Shown here piece by piece: positions 49,062 to 60,814 of a DNA stretch of 64,000 nt. Within the stretch, counting starts at the first letter, position 1. Each line of letters starts with the position of its first letter. The stretch is taken from the NCBI GenBank assembly GCA_963920705.1, contig OY987225.1, forward strand, positions 1,612,001 to 1,676,000, read 5' to 3'. The DNA is from Odiellus spinosus (taxonomy: Eukaryota > Arthropoda > Arachnida > Opiliones > Phalangiidae). Under the pieces are notes generated by a model, which saw only the letters and a program-made list of their open reading frames with translations, did no database searches and was not told the DNA's origin. The position numbers and the translations under genes are program-made.

Positions 49062-49752
49062 TAAGGTTGTCGCACACTAGGCTCTATTGGCAACGGTTGC
49101 CGCTAGTGAATCCGTCGCTGCTATCGGCAACTCGTATCGCGCACATAGAAGGCAAAAATGACACTCGCGTCGCCGATCTGACCAAAAACCTGTTTCATAC
49201 CATGTTCAGCTAGCCCCAACTTTTTGTCGCTCCTTTTGGCAACCCCTCTGACGTCAATGCATACCTCACTTTTTTAACCAATAGGAGACGGGTCCTACGA
49301 AAATTTTCAAAGAAACTAATGCACCACGTTTGAAACCTCACTTTCTTTTGAAGTTTTGAACGTGTGCTTTTTATATTCGAGTTTTTTTCGTGAAAAATGG
49401 CAGAGACTGATATTATAGATTACGACGAGAAACTAATTAATTTAAAGAAGAAAGTTTTTTTAGTGAATTGTTCTTTAAATACTTATATAGACAAATGAAA
49501 AGTAATGGATGGGAAGAGGTCCCAAAAAAATGGAAAAAACATAACATCTAAAAAAAAAACGGATGCGTGAGCATTCACGGTCACACGCGATCGGTACCAT
49601 ACTTTTACCTAGCGCGCGAGCTCTCTCTAATAACCGGCACCGACGCGAAATCTTCCCGACGCCGATGCCGAAATATTTTCTTCCAAAAACTAGTTTTTGA
49701 TGCTGGTAACAAATTAAAGTTTTTTTTCCTCTAGTGCGCGATAACCTTAACG
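49062..49752 (+). mobile_element. Element with GGTTGTCGCACACTAG ends
   Basis: Left end AAGGTTGTCGCACACTAG is matched on the right by CTAGTGCGCGATAACCTT, spanning about 690 bp. It contains a small open frame at 49397. The GC-rich inner ends and the reading frame suggest a deleted DNA transposon, possibly PIF/Harbinger-like. No target duplication was defined. Confidence 0.5.
49397..49498 (+). pseudogene. 33-codon frame resembling a MADF-domain start
   Basis: Begins MAETDIIDYDEKLINL and stops after 33 residues. Acidic residues followed by DEKLI is how many MADF/Myb-like proteins begin, including the accessory protein of PIF/Harbinger transposons. It lies inside the element at 49062-49752. The match is short, so the call is tentative. 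Confidence 0.3.
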
Positions 49753-51254
49753 GGTTTAAGAATCCCCGTTGTCCTCCACATTCGAGAGCCACACCCATAT
49801 TTATACCTTATAACTGAAAGGAATTTCAAAGACCTCATTCTGCCTTATACAACATCGATATTCAACAATGTCTCTTCAGCAGTCAATCATGACGAGATTA
49901 TCCCATTCGCAAACCTTGGCTTCCCATTAACAGGTTGGAAAATATAGTTCTATTCAGTGTTCATTCCAGAGTGCAACTGAGTTTTCGAAGTAGTCCTAAA
50001 CCAGATGCTATTCCATAAGGAGTGAAACGCACACCCCGTTTCATGTCCAATATTTACATTTTTTATGGGAATATTTTGTAAGACTAGGCCTCTATATTTT
50101 GTAAATTTTGTTAAAGTATTTTGAAACTAGGCCTTTTTTTTGCAAATTTTCATGATAGAACGTTTTTAAGTTTTGGAAAGTTTGATGAGATTAGACATTT
50201 TTCATCATTTACCACAACACACATCACTACATTACCGTAGAATGCATTAGCCTACACTCACTCGAGCCCCTGGTAGGGAGGAGGTGTGGCTAAAAATTCT
50301 TTGAAACACGTACGCGAGTTACCCAATTTCCTGTTACGAGGAACGGAACGTCGCTGTAATTAGAATTTCAAAAAGATTATACTTTATATAGAGATATTAG
50401 CTTACTTGATGAAAAACGTATCTAGTTATAAAAACAACAAAAAAAAAAAATGTTAAGTAATAATTTATCAAGTCCGGAATTACATGATTTGACACATAAT
50501 CGCGGACGCATGATTACGGTTAGTCGCGTAATCAGGTATATAACAAGATGATCCGTGGGGCCACGTTAGTTTCGTGACGTAACGACTTGTTTTTGCAACC
50601 GAAGTTAAGTTTTTTATGAAAAACGCGATCAACGGTACAAGTTGCGAAAAAATTGCACTCCTTGATGAGATCTGGCTCTGCCTTTATTATCCCTATATTC
50701 TATGACTTTACGTCTAGTCCGTCATTTTATGTCTAAGAAGTGTAAAATATAAGTTATCGCGTACTACACACGATTTCCTTCAGGCTCCTTTTATGTTATT
50801 TTTTATATTTTCTTATTCTTAAGCCTGCGTTGATTATGCCAATAATGCTATGTTCTATAAGTGCGCCAAACTTAAGTTTTGACTTAAGTTTCTCAAGCTT
50901 TGCAGTTGATTTCTAGGGCAAGTTGAAAATATTTTCAGTGAAGAGTGGGTCTAGTAACCGCCGTTTGATAACCATTATCTTCCGTTAATAATTATTTTTC
51001 GGATATTTAATTTGTTTTATTATTTCTGGCTAAAAAATACAATTTGTCATTTCAGAGAATAGTTAAATTGATGTTGAGTTTATAGGAAGATAAGCGTTTC
51101 AAGCATATTAGAAATAAAATGTATAACATTGGATAATAAAATTCACATTTCAATTGAAGATATAATTCAAGTTCACTTACAATTCGAAGAAATTAAATAA
51201 AACAATAAAACCTAACTTTAGGTTTAAATTTAAGCAAAAGTATATAATTTTTTC
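49753..51254. other. 1.5 kb without recognisable gene
   Basis: AT-rich; no long frame, no clear repeat apart from partial similarity of 50970-51150 to 45110-45300. Confidence 0.5.
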
Positions 51255-51588
51255 CAGAAGCCGATGAAACCCTCCTTTGAAGTCGATTACTCCCTGGTCT
51301 TGTCTACCCCCTCTCTGTATGGGTTAGTTTCAAAAAGCGCGATTCGTACGCCTCCTAACGGTAGATATTTTCGGAGCGGGAGTTCGTCCAGCGAATATAT
51401 CTAGCAGCCTTGGAGTTCGTCAACCAAACGTCGTCGTTTGTGGAGAGAATTTCCAATTTTCCGTAGACAGGGGGTATGAAGTAGGACCCCTCCGATCTCG
51501 TAAAATTGGGAATTTTACCCATACAGAGAGGAGCGCTATATTGAACATTAGAGTAGTAGACTTCAAAGGAGGGTTTCATCGACTTTTG
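51255..51588 (-). mobile_element. CAGA-335 element 10
   Basis: Same family. The right end is mutated (GACTTTTG), and no target duplication is evident. Confidence 0.88.
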
Positions 51589-52185
51589 AGAATGCGAATA
51601 AGTAACGAATAATTTGGGAAACAGTTAATTTATAATTATTCATGTTTTTGGCACAAATAAAATTTCAACCGGATGAAAAGTACTGTCCCATTAAAGATTT
51701 TTTTTATTTTGTTCGTGAAGCGAGGAAAACTCCGATTGACATACGTTCTCATATTTCTTATCCGAACCTATTGAACCAAAACCGTGGACTCAAATAACAC
51801 AGTAGCTTTGGTTATAATTTCTTTTATTTCAATTTTTGCCAAAACAAAAACTCGACTTACGAGGGTAAATATAAATAACTTTGCTTCGTTTTAAGTTTTA
51901 ATACTAATTCGTTTTTAAATGCGTTTCCTGTTTCTGCCAAGCGGTTAAATAAGTAAAAAAAATGGCCTTTTATATTTATTTATTCCATTCTTAAAGGAGA
52001 TGTTAAGGGGCATACGGAAATTTGACTTCCTATTGAACGAATCGTGTGAATACAGAAAATTTCACGCTTCGTGTTATCTCGAGACATTCACCAAGATTTA
52101 TTGAACTTAAAGGAGACACCCAACCTTACTCGATTAGGGCCTTGTCAAATTGAATTTTATAATAAGAAATTGAAAAATTTTATAT

Positions 52186-52522
52186 GGGCCATTCCATGTG
52201 AAAACGACCATGTCCCCGCGGCACCGACTAAAATGGTCATATTTAGTGGGAAATCCCAAGTTTCAAGTGAAAATTCCTGTAATTTTCGGAGATATGTGCT
52301 TTGGAAATTTCGTAGTAGCGGAGCTATTTCTTAAACCCATTAAAAATGTCAATTTTATGTATTTATATCTAACTAACGAATTATATTTCCGAAAATTACA
52401 GGAATTTTCACTTGCAACTTGGGATTTCCCACTAAATATGACCATTTTAGTTATGTGTGGAGTTTAAATAAAATCGGAGTCGGTGCCGCGGGGACATTGG
52501 TCGTTTTCACATGGAATGACCC
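52186..52522. mobile_element. Foldback element with GGGCCATTCC ends
   Basis: GGGCCATTCCATGTGAAAAC and on is repeated inverted, ending GTTTTCACATGGAATGACCC. A second inner inverted pair includes AATTCCTGTAATTTTCGGA. Flanked by ATAT on both sides. Confidence 0.8.
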
Positions 52523-52924
52523 ATATGTGCGTGACATTGGTCATACTTTTAATTTCAATGTGCTAACATATAATAACGAAAGAAATCAGCTTTCCCAATG
52601 TGGAAAAGTCGACCGATTTGGTCAAAAATGATACAAGTTGGTTAATTACAATATAATTTGGCCGAATTGATGAAATGAAATTTGTTAAATTCAGGTTATT
52701 TCATCATTTGATACATTTGAACCATGTCTACCAAAATGAGCGATTTTTTTTCATTGAGTGTACCGATTTATTTCGTTATTCTATGGGAGCACATTGAAAT
52801 ATAAAGTAGGACTGTAAAAACAGCCTTAGGAATTTTTTCAATTTCTGAAGAGAAAATTCGCGGGTTTGGTGCGAGATCAATTTTATTTTCCACTTGAACC
52901 AGAAGTAAGTTATTACTGATTATA

Positions 52925-53280
52925 CACGTATAGACGAATTTGTAATTGAAGAGCAATTTGCAGGGGCAGCCTCCATTTTGGGTACACTCTTTACGCGCCG
53001 ATCTCTTAAGAGATGTCAGTATTGTAGTTCCCATTCTGATCGTATTCTGATTGGCTACGCTATGACGAGAGAGACAAACTAGACGATCGATAATTCCTCC
53101 CCTCTACGCGTTTCCCATAGCAACGGCCGTGTAATGCGTGGATAGGTACGAGAGCGAGAGATAGAGTGAGGGGCAGGAGCGCCATCTATTGCGATAATTA
53201 ATCATTATATTTTTACTACAAATGGCGTAGCCCCTACTTCTAAGTTGGTTTATGAGTATGCAAATTCCGAATTCGTCAAC
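52925..53280 (+). repeat. Inverted partner of 33972-34291 (uninterrupted)
   Basis: Reverse complement of the 34-kb segment, without the GC-rich insertion. It shows GCAGGGGCAGCCTCCATTTT, the TCTCTTAAGAGA palindrome, CTGATTGGCTA (inverted CCAAT) and GGAGCGCCATCTATTGCG. Both copies stay open in one frame (IDEF.IEE..AGAASILGTL, then CQYCSSHSD). Confidence 0.85.
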
Positions 53281-53306
53281 TGACCTGCCTGATTCAGAAC
53301 TAAACT

Positions 53307-53654
53307 GGGTATGAATAAGTCCGTACTGACTTGACCCTTTATTGCTGTTAAATTTTGAGAAATAAATTGAATTATTGTAAGTAGGCTGTAGCTCCTATTT
53401 TACACCAAGGAATCGAGGGTACCATAATATTCATGGTTCATATACAACAGGTGGAAAGCCAGTTTCATTGATATTTTTAGATAAACCACCAAATTTTCCC
53501 TGATAGTTGCCTGAACATAAAACATTATGAAAAGCCTTATTAAAAACTATGAATTTTGTCTAATAAGGTCGTGCAATAAGTCATTAATGTTTATAATTAA
53601 AGCAATACTGAACCGGTAATGAATAAGTCAGTACTGACTTGGCCCTTTATTGCT
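53307..53654 (+). repeat. Direct repeat pair with palindrome
   Basis: ATGAATAAGTCCGTACTGAC at 53311 and ATGAATAAGTCAGTACTGAC at 53619 each run on into CTTTATTGCT. The second copy contains the perfect palindrome AAGTCAGTACTGACTT. Spacing is 308 bp. Confidence 0.8.
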
Positions 53655-53785
53655 AATCAAACTATAGAATAATTAAAAAGCTCTAGCCATCAAGTCTTTG
53701 CTTTTATACAGTATACTCTATAAGCACACAGAATTCTAGCCAACTGTAAAATTTTAGTTAGGTCACGTGATTCTCGGAGGTAAAA

Positions 53786-54250
53786 TAGGGTGGCCACTGA
53801 AAATTTGAAAATCCTATATAGGAAATATAGGAAATTTCTTTGCGAAATATAGGAAAATATAGGAAGAATTTTATGTAAAATATAGAATAAAATAGGAAGA
53901 AATAAGTGGAAAATATATGATAAAATAGGAAAATAATTAATTAAAAGTAGGAACCATGTTTATTATCGCGTCACAACTCTCGCCATCGGTTTAAACGCGG
54001 TATTAATACGATCCAATTGCTTAAATAGTATGGAATTTTACAGACTATTTTAACTGGAAAATGTACGGTTAAGCTAAAATAATCTTTTACAGCCACGGCT
54101 GACAGTATGATTTAGAACTTTACCCTTAACTAGAGATTTGGAGTAGAAATATGGGAGATTATAGGAATTGCCATTAAATTATAGAAGAAAATAGGAAGGA
54201 GGTGAAAATATAGGAAAAAAATAGGAAATATAGGAAAAGTGGTAACCCTG
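53786..54250 (+). mobile_element. CAGGGTGACC inverted-repeat element D
   Basis: Same family as 24070-24538, with mutated first bases (TAGGGTGGCC) and end GGTAACCCTG. TATAGGA strings on both sides. Confidence 0.7.
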
Positions 54251-54795
54251 GACTAAGACTTTGTTTTACCCAACGAAAATTTCAAATGATTTATCCAATT
54301 ATTTATTCCAATTATCGCTTTAAAAGCTAATTATTTTTTGAAATATTAGAATGTGATGAAATAATTCAAATTAAAGAGGGGGGAGCGAAGTGCCGATATT
54401 AATTTCGTCTGATGGTAAATAGGCTGCCGTCTAATCCGCTATACTAGTTATCTTCGTTCCTAATTGCTATTCCCGTAAAAAAAAGAAAGTTAAATCGAGC
54501 GTATTACGATTATAACGTTGGAGAAAAAGTTAGGTAATGTAGCCTCATTTTGAATTGCACCCCCTACCACATGATTATTTTGAAAATGTGGGCCATTAGA
54601 AAGCGCGCTACGAGAATTGAGAGAAACTGTCATTCGAGCCAAGCATGAACTAGTTTCATTTATTGTCCGTAATTACGAACTCCTTTCCATTTATACGCCA
54701 TATTTCCATCCCCCACTTTTTCCGTGAAAATTACAAAACTGGTACTCTTTATACAGCAGGTCTGCCAGACATTGAGCGCGAACCGTGCGTCTTAT

Positions 54796-55213
54796 CAGAG
54801 GTATATAATAACCCCCTTCGGGGGGAAGTATGAAAGTTAGGCAAAATCGACGAACAACGAGTGCCCGGCGTAAATCGCGGCGGATCGACACACCGCTTTA
54901 CTCCCAAAAAATAGTTACGCCATTTTGAACCTCACTAAATTTTCCCTACGCACACTTCCGGAACTCGCGAGCTGAAGTCAACCTTCGACTCCATTTTAAC
55001 AGACAGCCTGACTCCCGAGACAGGAAGTTCTATACACAAATCGAGCCGTCTTGTTTATACAAAGACCATTTACTAGAGTAGCGACATTGAGAAGTCCAGC
55101 GCGAGCTAGTGGGTTAGATAGTCAGCAGCGGGCTCTTGTTGTTCGTGATATTTAGCATTGGTAGTATAGGGGCTTTCATACTTCCCTACGAAGGGGGTTA
55201 TTATATACCTCTG
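54796..55213. mobile_element. CAGAGG foldback with 7-bp target duplication
   Basis: CAGAGGTATATAATAACCCC and its inverted partner end the element. Inside, CGAACAACGAGTGCCCG pairs imperfectly with CGGGCTCTTGTTGTTCG. Perfect 7-bp duplication GTCTTAT at 54789-54795 and 55214-55220. 418 bp, non-coding. The CAGA tips and duplication length match the CAGA-335 family, but the body is unrelated. Confidence 0.88.
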
Positions 55214-55657
55214 GTCTTATCTATTAAACCCGTTTAAGCTAGGCCTTAGTCGCGGACCGGGGTAACCAAAATACACTAAAAACCAGCGGAAACAGAGCTG
55301 CCAGAGTATAATTTTAAAGAACACAAAATAGTAAACTAAGTGGCTAGTCCACTTCAAAAACAAATTATATATTCTTTCTTGACTTGTACAGTTTTACGAC
55401 CCCCTTTGATGGAAAGGAGTAATTTATGTCCGATTTTCAAAGGTTCGGCGGGTGAGGAATCTGATATTAATGGGTCTAATGACAGGCCGTGCGGAACACC
55501 GAAATCTTTAATGACTGACGGGAAACAAAGAATGAATGAAACTCTACAAAGATTATTTCACCCAACATAGTTGTTAAATTTACAGGAAACTCTTTGTTTT
55601 TAACCAAGTTTGGTTAAAGGTTTAAGGAACACTTTACTATAAATCAATAAATTGTCT

Positions 55658-56338
55658 TTAAACGGAGGGTGACGAGGAAAACGAAGTCATATTCTGCTAT
55701 TTAAAATAGTACTTTTTACCAGAAGTCGACGAAACCCTCCTTTGAAGTCTATTACTCCCGGATCTTGAGTATGGGTTAGTTTCAAAAAGCGCGATTCGTA
55801 CGCCTCCTAACGGTAGATATTTTCGGAGCGGGAGTTCGTCGAGCGAATATCTCTAGCAACCTTGGAGTTCGTCAACCAAACGTCGTCGTATGTGGAGAGA
55901 GAGAATTTCCAATTTTCCGTAGACAGGGGGGTATGAAGTAGGACCCCTTCTAACTCGAAAAATTGTGAATTTTACCCATACAGAGAGGAGCGCTATATCG
56001 AACATTACAGCACTAGACTTCAAAGGAGGGTTTCATCGGCTTCTGTTTTTACCGTAATTAAAAGGAGAACAACCGACTAATGAAAACTACATACATTTGA
56101 TTTTGTAAAATATCAGCGCCGCGCGCGTAAAATAATCAAGAGATTTAGCCTAATTGAAAAAGTGTGCCACAGCAAGTATCGCTTTAATTTTACTAAGCCA
56201 AAGGTACAGGGGCGTCTTTAAATTAGCCTTAAGTTCTGCTTTTAAATGAAAGTGTGTTTTACTACGCAAACGCGTCTTATTTTTAGAAGCATAATGAATA
56301 AAACATTCACTTTATTTTCCTTTTCACCCTCCCTTTAA
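55658..56338. mobile_element. TTAA-flanked element containing a nested CAGA-335 copy
   Basis: TTAA at both ends, termini CGGAGGGTGACGAGGAAAAC (left) against AGGGAGGGTGAAAAGGAAAA (right, complement). Without the nested element it is about 350 bp and resembles 38676-39071. Confidence 0.7.
55720..56045 (-). mobile_element. CAGA-335 element 11, nested
   Basis: Same family. Perfect 7-bp duplication TTTTTAC. Lies inside the TTAA element at 55658-56338. A short loss near the TCTTG...TATGGG segment. Confidence 0.93.
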
Positions 56339-56708
56339 AGTAGTAAAATCAAATTGAGTTTATTTTTTTCATTCCAAATATATATAAACTATACAAATCC
56401 TAAAAAAAGGGAAATTGTAAAAGAATTTGCAATTTAATATTTTTAAATTTAAGTTAATGTGAAATTTCTAGCTTATTGTTAAATTTTAAATAATATTAAA
56501 GTTATACAAAACAGAGGTTGCTTCGCACCCTTAAAAAGGGCCCTTTTCTAACTCGAATCAAACACGTGAAGGGACATAAATTAATTGTTAGAGAAAGAGC
56601 AATTTAATATGTTTATAATTATAGTTAGTAGATATAGTCTACTGCTCCAAAGATTTTATGATTATTATATATTTTCCAAAAAACGGATAAAGACGACCTA
56701 GGAAAAGC

Positions 56709-57044
56709 CAGAAGCCGATGAAACCCTCCTTTGAAGTCTACTACTCCAATGTTCGATATAGCGCTCCTCTCTGTATGGGTAAAATTCACAATTTTACGAG
56801 TTAGAAAGGTTCTACTTCATCCCCCCTGTCTACGGAAAATTGGAAATTCTCTCTCTCCACATACGACGACGTTTGGTTGACGAACTCCAAGGCTGCTAGA
56901 GATATTCGCTCGACGAGCTCCCGCTCCGAAAACATCTACCGTTAGGAGGCGTACGGATCGCGCCTTTTGAGAATAACCCATACAGAGAGGGGTAGACAAG
57001 ACCCGGGAGTAATGGACTTCAACGGAGGGTTTCATCGGCTTCTG
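56709..57044 (+). mobile_element. CAGA-335 element 12
   Basis: Same family. Perfect 7-bp duplication GAAAAGC at 56702-56708 and 57045-57051. Confidence 0.93.
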
Positions 57045-57361
57045 GAAAAGCCTAACCATTGGCCCTCAACCGCCTCTGCCCTAGTCTAGACACGCCCGCT
57101 AAAACTATTGCTACGCGGAATATCTCTACGCGCAGTAAGGAGAAGACCCGAGAGAGAAGAAACACGTAAACAAACTGATTACCACGCGACACGGGAAATC
57201 TTCCTTCGTTATATCGCGGCTACAGTGGCAATGTGTCGTGTAAGATTACCGCGAATATCTATATACATTAAATATTGAAAAATATGAAAGATATCTCTTT
57301 GCACAATTAAACGAACCGCGATACTGGTCAATAAACCTCGGGTCACCTTACCTGTCAAATT

Positions 57362-57610
57362 AAGCTCCATTTTCATGCTCGCTAGTAGCGGGTAAAAAAC
57401 CGAAAAATCCGCCTCCGCTACACGCGTGTTTCGTTTTCACGCTTGTTAAAGCCGAAATAAATCGCGGAGAAGTACAAATTTCAGCGGATTTTCACTTTTC
57501 GCGCCGATCTGTTTGAAATAGATATTTCCCGCTTCCGCTAGGAGGACCCGCGGAACTCGAAAACGCTCGCTAAAATTGTCCGCTACTAGCGACCATGAAA
57601 ACGTGGCTTT
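57362..57610. mobile_element. 250-bp inverted-repeat element
   Basis: TTTTCATGCTCGCTAGTAGC on the left pairs with GCTACTAGCGACCATGAAAA on the right. GC-rich interior, no gene. Confidence 0.65.
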
Positions 57611-57769
57611 AAAGTCCATCACCAGGGGCAACATTGATCAGCACATTCCTCGTGTAATGATATTTAATTTTAAAGAAATCCGCGAACTGAGCATACCCGC
57701 ATGAGTATTAAATTTTTAATTCTGCCTGGAGGCATCTTGTTTAAAACCTCGTTCATCGGTGGTAACCCG

Positions 57770-57807
57770 AAGAGTCGGACTAACGATGAACTCGTTACTC
57801 CGACTCT
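57770..57807. repeat. Hairpin AGAGTCGGA...
   Basis: AGAGTCGGACTAACGA is matched by TCGTTACTCCGACTCT with a 6-nt loop. A further GAAGAGTTGGACTAACG copy lies at 57824. Confidence 0.7.
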
Positions 57808-58051
57808 GAAAAGTCGCACTTACGAAGAGTTGGACTAACGGAAAATAAATCTAAAGATGCTTTATATTGTTTCATAAATAAGGCTTAAATATTTCTTACA
57901 CCTTAAGGAGCGTAATTAAAATTTCTCCGCTTGATTACGTACACAGTAGGTAAAGCGTAAGCGATAGATGAAGATGAATAACAAACGCCCTCTATCGGAA
58001 AACAATGTGGGCAAAAGTAGGAAATAACTAAACCAGACGCGTGGCTGCTAT

Positions 58052-58386
58052 CAGAAGCCGATGAAACCCTCCGTTGAAGTCTACTACTCCAATGTTCCAT
58101 ATAGCGCTCCTCTCTGTATGGGTAAAATTCCCAATTTTACGAGATCGGAGGGGTCCTACTTCATACCCCCCTGTCTACGGAAAATTGGAAATTCTCTCCA
58201 CAAACGACGACGTTTGGTTGACGAACTCCAAGGTTGCTAGAGATATTCACTCGACGAACTCCCGCTCCGAAAATATCTACCGCTAGGAGGCGTACGAATC
58301 GCGCTTTTTGAAACTAACCCATACAGAGAGGGGGTAGACAAGACCCGGGAGTAATAGACTTCAAAGGAGGGTTTCATCGGCTTCTG
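58052..58386 (+). mobile_element. CAGA-335 element 13
   Basis: Same family. Perfect 7-bp duplication CTGCTAT at 58045-58051 and 58387-58393. Confidence 0.93.
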
Positions 58387-60814
58387 CTGCTATGGATAGA
58401 GAATAGTCAGACGTGCTTTTGTTAGTACCTGCTTTCGCTCGGACTGTTTGAGCCGTTGAACGCGAGGATGTATTATTCACCTTTATCTATTAAGATGGTC
58501 TTATAAGATTTAAAACACCAGAATGTCTCACCAAAACGTTTAAATAATTCTAGATTTCTATCAAAATATAATTTCTAACGGCTGAAAACTATCGTCTCAC
58601 GTGATTTTCCTCCTAAAATAAAGCAGATTTTGAACTTAAACTCATACACCTTCATTCCGGTAACATGACGCTCGTTTCCCGTGTCAAGAAACTCTTTTAA
58701 AGATAAAGAATTATATCGTGGTGACACGAATTGTTGGAAATCGAGAAGTTCACGCTATCGCCTATCGGAAGCGGCTGATTTTACCTCTTAAGAATTTTTT
58801 TTCGCGGTCGAACGCCTTCGCGATTTTCGAAGGTGTTACACGCACTCCATTAAAATCACGACCTTGATTTCTTCCTACGTGACAAATTTTAGCCATTAAA
58901 ATATTTTACGCTTCTTTAAATCTTCTATAGATTTTCAAGTACAATTGAAATTCTCTTCGTCAGAGTTATTTTAAGTATAACTTCGTATTCAGCCCGAAGA
59001 CATTTTGTTGATGTACCACGTGTTTAAGCTCCATTTTCCTCGAAATTAAATACGGTCTCTCACTACCCTTTGCTTTTTTATTTATCATTACGATAGGTTT
59101 TCCCATATTTAGTTGGGGTAAAACATATTGGGCTAATGCCCATTTCCTTGTACATCGAGGTTAGTAAATAGTCAGGTTAAGCAGCTGCTCTGAAATTTAC
59201 TGATAACAAAAGTTGGGGCGATCAGAAGAGTTTGGGTCGTATTCAGTTTGACTGTCATCAACTGATTTTCAGAAAACTTTTAAATTGCCTCGATCTGAAA
59301 ATTCAGGCCCAGATCCTGAATAGACAGTTTTGTGATTGTTAGAGCTGGCATTCTTGTATGTTTTGATAACGTTCACGTAGAATGGGATTTTGGTTCGATG
59401 GGGAAAAATGAATTTAAAATAAAAACGCACATTTGAGGTCAATTTGGTAAAATTGAAACACCGTCCATTGGAACTAAAGAATAATATTTCGTCCTCTTCA
59501 TTTTCCCTTTGGTATTTATATAATTGGCGATGTGTCGAGTTTTTATCGAACGCCTTCATAGAATTAATGGTATACATGTATATAATAGACTTTAAAACTA
59601 ATGTCTCGTATCATCCCTGTACCACGATTACAAATTTAAGCGTGTAGATAGTGCGTATACTATCGCAAGGTTCAATAAAAAATCTTGAACAAGCCGAAAG
59701 AGTACCTTTGTGTGTGCTGAAATACGCAAGGATTTCAGAAGATTGAAAATCACTGAAGCGTAAATAAATGAAATAAACACGAAGCGAAACGTCTCCAAAA
59801 ATGAAACTGATCCTCCAAACTAAATGACGTATCACTTGTAGGATTCATCGTGTACAGCTCGCTTGGTAAAAGGAATTTCACGCTTTGATCTTGTTGTTAA
59901 TGCTACCGTGATGTCCACATCTTTAATAACTGTTCGAATCTTGTTTCGGTAAAGTACGATAAACGTCGGCACTGATAGAAAAGAAAAAGCAAAAGCCGAC
60001 CGAAATATATAACCGAATAAAATGTTAAGATGATAGTATTTTCAATACTGTGTGCTTCGATGTGAACTCAGTTAACACGGCAAATACACACACAGACAGC
60101 TAAAGCCAAGTCTTATCGCCCCTCCGAACACTAAACATCACTCGGAGAGGTGGAAAATACTAGTGATAACGCAAATATAAGCCTAAATAGGGCTTAATAA
60201 TGTCGGTTGTATCGCAATGGGAGATGTTAATTCCATGAACTGCAATTATTGTTTTAACATTCTCCGAGGCTTCCAAGTAAACTTCCCAAAATGTTCTTTG
60301 TTCTAAGTATAAATTAGATCAACTCGAAGGGTATTTTTATAAAGACTCGTTAAAGTTGGTACTAATAAACTTTAAATGATAGTGTTTGAGATGCACTAAC
60401 GAAAATAGCTTTATGTTTAACGATTATGATTGGCTTTTCTAGTTTCATTTAAAAATTAACTAATTTAATACTTTATTTAGTAAAATACAATTTTTCCGGG
60501 TTCAGATCTTCTGTAGATTCCCCCTATTACGATCCCTTTACAATCTCGGAGCGCAATTGGAACACCGGAGATATCTTAGAAACAGGAAAAATAGTGTTGG
60601 AATTCTTGCACGCTTCGAAGAAAAATATTATTGTAGGTCATACGTAAGAACCGTAACGCGACCAACCCACCACTCGATTACGATGGCAAAAGTTTCTTTT
60701 ATATATATAATTTCTTATTATTATTTCCTATTTTTGTAAATATGGAAGAAAAAAAAATTAAAATAAGGCAAAACTCTTGACTTAACCTTGAAATTATTCT
60801 TGATCGAAACTAAA
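58387..60814. other. 2.4 kb without recognisable gene
   Basis: Open frames up to 102 codons (59269-59577, minus) have no recognisable domain or splice context. No repeats noticed. Confidence 0.5.

Noticed and set aside
29650..58286. Many 60-100-codon frames with KSTTLMFHIALLSVWVKF or KPSFEVYYS wording
   Set aside because: All are frames through CAGA-335 elements; they recur because the DNA element recurs and are broken in many copies.
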